Shown: one piece after another, positions 61,345 through 64,000 of the stretch
Numbering within the stretch: the stretch's first letter is position 1
How the letters are laid out: every line of letters starts with the position of its first letter
Source of the DNA: Streptomyces sp. NBC_00273
Lineage (GTDB): Bacteria; Actinomycetota; Actinomycetes; Streptomycetales; Streptomycetaceae
NCBI RefSeq assembly: GCF_036178145.1
Contig: NZ_CP108067.1
Span: 2,728,001 to 2,792,000 of the forward strand
Reading direction: 5' to 3'
Length of the DNA stretch: 64,000 bases
The notes under the pieces: generated by a model
Told to the model about the DNA's origin: nothing
Database searches by the model: none
Seen by the model: only the letters and a program-made list of their open reading frames with translations
Made by a program: the position numbers and the translations under genes

Positions 61345-63090
61345 CTATCCGATGATCGCGGCGTCCTGGCTCTTCTCCTCGAACTCGCTGAGCTCGCGCC
61401 CCCGTACCTTCGGCAGCGCGAAGACCAGGACCAGGCAGCCCGCGAACAGGACGGCCTGGAGCAGCAGGGTGCGCTGCACGGACTCGGCGAAGTCGGTGTG
61501 CAGGGCCCGGGTGGTCGCGGCCGCTACGATCCGCCGCACGGGGGCGTCGGCCGGGGCCGGGGCCTGCCGGCAGCTCGCCGGGACGGCGGTGGGGTCGGTC
61601 GCAGCGGCGCGGTCGTGGAAGCAGCTGCGGAATTCGTCGATGACGTCCTGTGCGGCGTCTCCTGTGATGTGCAGGGCGGCAAGCTCGGCCCTGAGCCCGG
61701 GGACCTCGTCGGCGGTGGCCGCGTCCGCCTGTGAGCCGAGCAGTCCGAAGAAGAAGGCGCCGAGCACCGCGATGCCGATGGAACTGCCGATCTGCTGCGC
61801 CGTGGTGAGCGTGCCGGACGCGGAGCCGGCGTCGGCCAGCGGGATCCTGGCGAGGATCAGGGTGACCAGCGGGGTGACGGTGAACCCGAAGCCGAGTCCG
61901 GCGACGAGCAGGGGGAGGAACACGTGCCGGGTCTCCAGGCCGGTGCCCCATGCGTGGACGGCCCAGGCGACGCCGAGCGTGCCGGCGATGAGGATGGTCA
62001 GCCCGATCTGCAGGGCGGCGCGTCCGAGTCGGGGCGCGAGGGCGACCGACACCCCGGAGCCGATGCCCGAGCCGAGGGCGTACGGGAGGACTGCGACGCC
62101 CGTGCGCAAGGCGCCGTAGCCGAGTCCGGACTGCAGGTAGACGCTGAAGACGAGGAAGAACGGCAGGAAGGCCCCGTAGAACACGAGGATGAGCAGCAGT
62201 CCCGAGGTGAATCCGCGGTTGCGGAAGAGGCCGGTACGGACGAGGGGGGTGCGCCCTCGGCCCTCGCGGCGCCGTTCGTACAGGCCGAACAGGGCGAGCA
62301 CGGCGACTCCGGCGCCCGCCATGGCGAACAGGTGCGCGGGCCAGCCGAGTTCACGGCCTTGCACCAGGGGATAGACGAGGAGTGCGAGTCCGGCGGTGAC
62401 GAGCAGGACGCCCGTCAGGTCCTGCCCGCCCGCGTCCGTGGCGCGGGACTCGGGGACGAAGCGGGCGGCGAGCACCACGGCGAGCAGCCCGACGGGGATG
62501 TTGACGAGGAAGACGGGTCGCCAGGTCCAGCCGAAGAGGTCGGCCTGGATGAGCAGTCCACCGACGAGGGGGCCGGTGATGGCGGCGAGTCCGACGACCC
62601 CGCCGAGGATGCCGAAGGCCGTGCCCCGGCGCCGCGGCGGGAAGGTGACCTGGATGACCGCGTAGACCTGCGGGTACATCAGCGCGGCGGCGAGCCCTTG
62701 CAGAAGGCGTGCCGCGATGAGCGTCTCGGCGTTCCCCGCGGCCCCGCACAGCAGTGAGGCGAGCGTGAAGGCCGCCGTGCCCAGGATGAACACGCGTTTG
62801 CGGCCGAACCGGTCGCCCAGTTCGCTGCCGGTGACGAGCAGGACGGCGAACGCCAGGGTGTATCCGGCGAGCACCCACTGGACCTGTGCGTAGCCGGCGT
62901 CCAGCCCGTCCTGGATGGACGCGACGGCGACGGTGACGATGCTGACGTCGACGAGTTGCATGAACGCCGCGGTGAGCACGATCGCCAGGACGAGCCAGGG
63001 GCGTGCCGTCGCCGCAGCCGGTTCCTTCCGGGTCCGGGAAGCGGCTTCGGTCTCGACCCCGGGCCCGGACCTACCAACGTTAGGGAGCAT
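61345..63090 (-). CDS. DHA2-family 14-TM MFS multidrug exporter
   Basis: The 581-aa protein starts at an ATG embedded in the operator region. It has the MFS motif A ELGDRFGRKRVF, motif C-like FGILGGVVGLAAITGPLVGG, and 14 hydrophobic segments, the EmrB/QacA type. It exports a hydrophobic or cationic compound by proton antiport. The C-terminal tail is acidic. It lies downstream of the TetR gene on the same strand and converges on jetD, with a 50-bp gap. Whether it exports the polyketide cannot be told. Confidence 0.9.
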   Translation of the reverse strand: MLPNVGRSGPGVETEAASRTRKEPAAATARPWLVLAIVLTAAFMQLVDVSIVTVAVASIQDGLDAGYAQVQWVLAGYTLAFAVLLVTGSELGDRFGRKRVFILGTAAFTLASLLCGAAGNAETLIAARLLQGLAAALMYPQVYAVIQVTFPPRRRGTAFGILGGVVGLAAITGPLVGGLLIQADLFGWTWRPVFLVNIPVGLLAVVLAARFVPESRATDAGGQDLTGVLLVTAGLALLVYPLVQGRELGWPAHLFAMAGAGVAVLALFGLYERRREGRGRTPLVRTGLFRNRGFTSGLLLILVFYGAFLPFFLVFSVYLQSGLGYGALRTGVAVLPYALGSGIGSGVSVALAPRLGRAALQIGLTILIAGTLGVAWAVHAWGTGLETRHVFLPLLVAGLGFGFTVTPLVTLILARIPLADAGSASGTLTTAQQIGSSIGIAVLGAFFFGLLGSQADAATADEVPGLRAELAALHITGDAAQDVIDEFRSCFHDRAAATDPTAVPASCRQAPAPADAPVRRIVAAATTRALHTDFAESVQRTLLLQAVLFAGCLVLVFALPKVRGRELSEFEEKSQDAAIIG

Positions 63091-63107
63091 CTAACGATGT
63101 TAGGTAG
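63071..63107 (-). promoter_or_regulatory. Palindromic operator overlapping the exporter start codon
   Basis: CTAACGATGTTAG (63091-63103, CTAAC-GAT-GTTAG) is a perfect inverted repeat immediately beside the ATG. A related half-site CTACCAACGTTAGG lies at 63071-63084 within the first codons. TetR-type repressors bind such sites. There is no room for a ribosome site, so the transcript may be leaderless. Confidence 0.65.
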
Positions 63108-63215
63108 AGGGGCTGGCGCCCCACCAGTGCACAGGGCGGAGGGGGAAGGTTTCCGGACACCCCCGTGCGTGAACAGCGACCGGCGGCCGCCGCGCTTCGC
63201 TGGGGGCCGTCGGGA

Positions 63216-63959
63216 CTACGGCTGGTTCAGCTGCTGGGCCAGCCCGGCGAGCAGGCACTTCAGGCCGAAGGCGAAGCGCTCGTCCATGCCCGGGCGGGTA
63301 AGTTCGTCCGCCAGCGCGTGGGCGTGCGGATACCTGCCGGGGTCGAGGTCATCGAGTTCCGCCCGCAGTTCGCCGAGGTACTGGCGGGGCTCCGCCCCGC
63401 GCGCCACGGCGGCGGAGAGCGGAGACGTCTCCCACAGCACGGAACCGTGCACGAAGACCAGGGTGTTGTAGAAGCCGTAGGCCGCGGAACGGTCGTCCGT
63501 GCCGGCCGCGCGGATCCGGCCGAGCTGTTCGTCGAGGTGCCGGAGCATGCTGGGACCGACGACGAACTTGCTGGTCAGGATGCGGGCCGCATCGCGGCGG
63601 CTCAACAGGTAGCGACGGAAGCCGTGGGCGAACCGGGACAGGTGCGACTGCCAGTCCGCCTCGCCCCCGTCCGGGGCGACCTCGGCCCACTCCTCGGGCG
63701 CGAACCCGGCGAAGAGCGCCTCGGCGAGGAGGTCGATCAGGTCCAGCTTGTCCTTGACGTGCCAGTAGAGCGAAGCCGCCTGGACGCCCAGTTCGTCCGC
63801 GAGCTTGCGCATGGTGAGGGAGTCGAGGCCCTCCCGCTCGATGACCTGGAAGGCGGCCGCTGCCACGCCCTCCAAGGTGAGCGGGGCGCGGGGCGTGCGC
63901 GTCGCCGGCTTGCGCGGGCGGAGCTTCCGTCCGGACGGCAGGGAGCCCTCAGCAGGCAC
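63216..63959 (-). CDS. TetR-family regulator
   Basis: The 247-aa protein has a TetR N-terminal HTH (LTMRKLADELGVQAASLYWH) and a helical ligand-binding domain resembling TetR class regulators (RRDAARILTSKFVVGPSMLR, GFYNTLVFVHGSVLWET). The start GTG is preceded by GGAGAG. It lies 125 bp before the exporter gene and points toward it. The palindromic operators in that gap make it the likely repressor of the exporter. The ligand is unknown. Confidence 0.9.
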   Translation of the reverse strand: MPAEGSLPSGRKLRPRKPATRTPRAPLTLEGVAAAAFQVIEREGLDSLTMRKLADELGVQAASLYWHVKDKLDLIDLLAEALFAGFAPEEWAEVAPDGGEADWQSHLSRFAHGFRRYLLSRRDAARILTSKFVVGPSMLRHLDEQLGRIRAAGTDDRSAAYGFYNTLVFVHGSVLWETSPLSAAVARGAEPRQYLGELRAELDDLDPGRYPHAHALADELTRPGMDERFAFGLKCLLAGLAQQLNQP

Positions 63960-64000
63960 GACGAGCTCTCCATCCCCTGGACGCCGGTTCGCTTCGGGTG

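Noticed and set aside
1..64000. CRISPR arrays, rRNA genes and riboswitches
   Set aside because: No regularly spaced repeats, no rRNA-like stretches and no recognisable riboswitch core were seen on either strand.

Overview
The window is high-GC actinobacterial DNA, almost certainly from a Streptomyces chromosome. The signs are strong third-position GC bias, GTG starts with 4-bp gene overlaps, rare TTA codons in accessory genes, WXG100 proteins, an actinomycete-type integrative element and an Sfp-type PPTase beside a natural-product cluster. I found no rRNA, tRNA or CRISPR array.

1-16.3 kb: a biosynthetic cluster of the highly reducing type II PKS kind. Reading down the minus strand it has a type II thioesterase (now split by an IS5-family element), an ACP, two complete ketosynthases, a ketosynthase-like chain-length-factor candidate, an alpha/beta hydrolase, a double-hotdog thioesterase-like protein, a second catalytically dead KS-like protein, a second ACP, two hotdog dehydratases, a FabG ketoreductase, a DsbA/HCCA-isomerase-like protein, three DsrE-type proteins and a phytoene-desaturase-like flavoenzyme cut by the window edge. 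Diverging from it on the plus strand are acyl-CoA carboxylase beta and epsilon subunits and a PPTase. KS/CLF, KR and DH would build a conjugated polyene. The isomerase plus desaturase recall clusters that fold such a polyene into a cinnamoyl (ortho-substituted benzene) group. The DsrE trio is unexplained.

16.3-22.4 kb: a contact-competition locus on the minus strand. Two WXG100 proteins precede a 558-aa toxin whose C-terminus looks like the CdiA-type RNase A-like domain. A probable immunity gene, an orphan RNase A-like toxin tail and a CdiI-like immunity gene follow. Decayed fragments of a sensor kinase, an IS701-type transposase and corA lie beyond it.

22.4-28.5 kb: a degenerate integrative mobilizable element with integrase, excisionase, XRE regulator, a broken replication gene, a DnaC-like ATPase, a DUF2637 membrane protein and MobC. 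No relaxase follows.

28.6-33.4 kb: NUDIX, flavoprotein, broken regulator, an NAD(P)-dependent oxidoreductase coupled to a TPR regulator, and an anti-sigma-type ATPase.

33.5-41.4 kb: a tightly coupled plus-strand operon that I read as an unusual RiPP-type pathway. It holds NUDIX, a radical SAM/SPASM enzyme with a large extra C-terminal domain, a Cys-rich protein, an Fe(II)/2OG-type oxygenase, a P-loop kinase, a protein-kinase-like protein, two tiny coupled peptides, a perfect 16-bp hairpin, an HExxH-motif protein and a beta-lactamase-fold hydrolase.

41.7-61.3 kb: a defence island. A double-HTH protein and a pPIWI-RE system (PD-(D/E)xK nuclease, DinG-like helicase, pPIWI-RE protein) are followed by an HTH-DUF488 fusion with an uncharacterised partner, and then a complete Wadjet type II (jetABCD) operon.

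61.3-64 kb: a 14-TM MFS efflux pump and its TetR-type regulator, with palindromic operators at the pump start codon.
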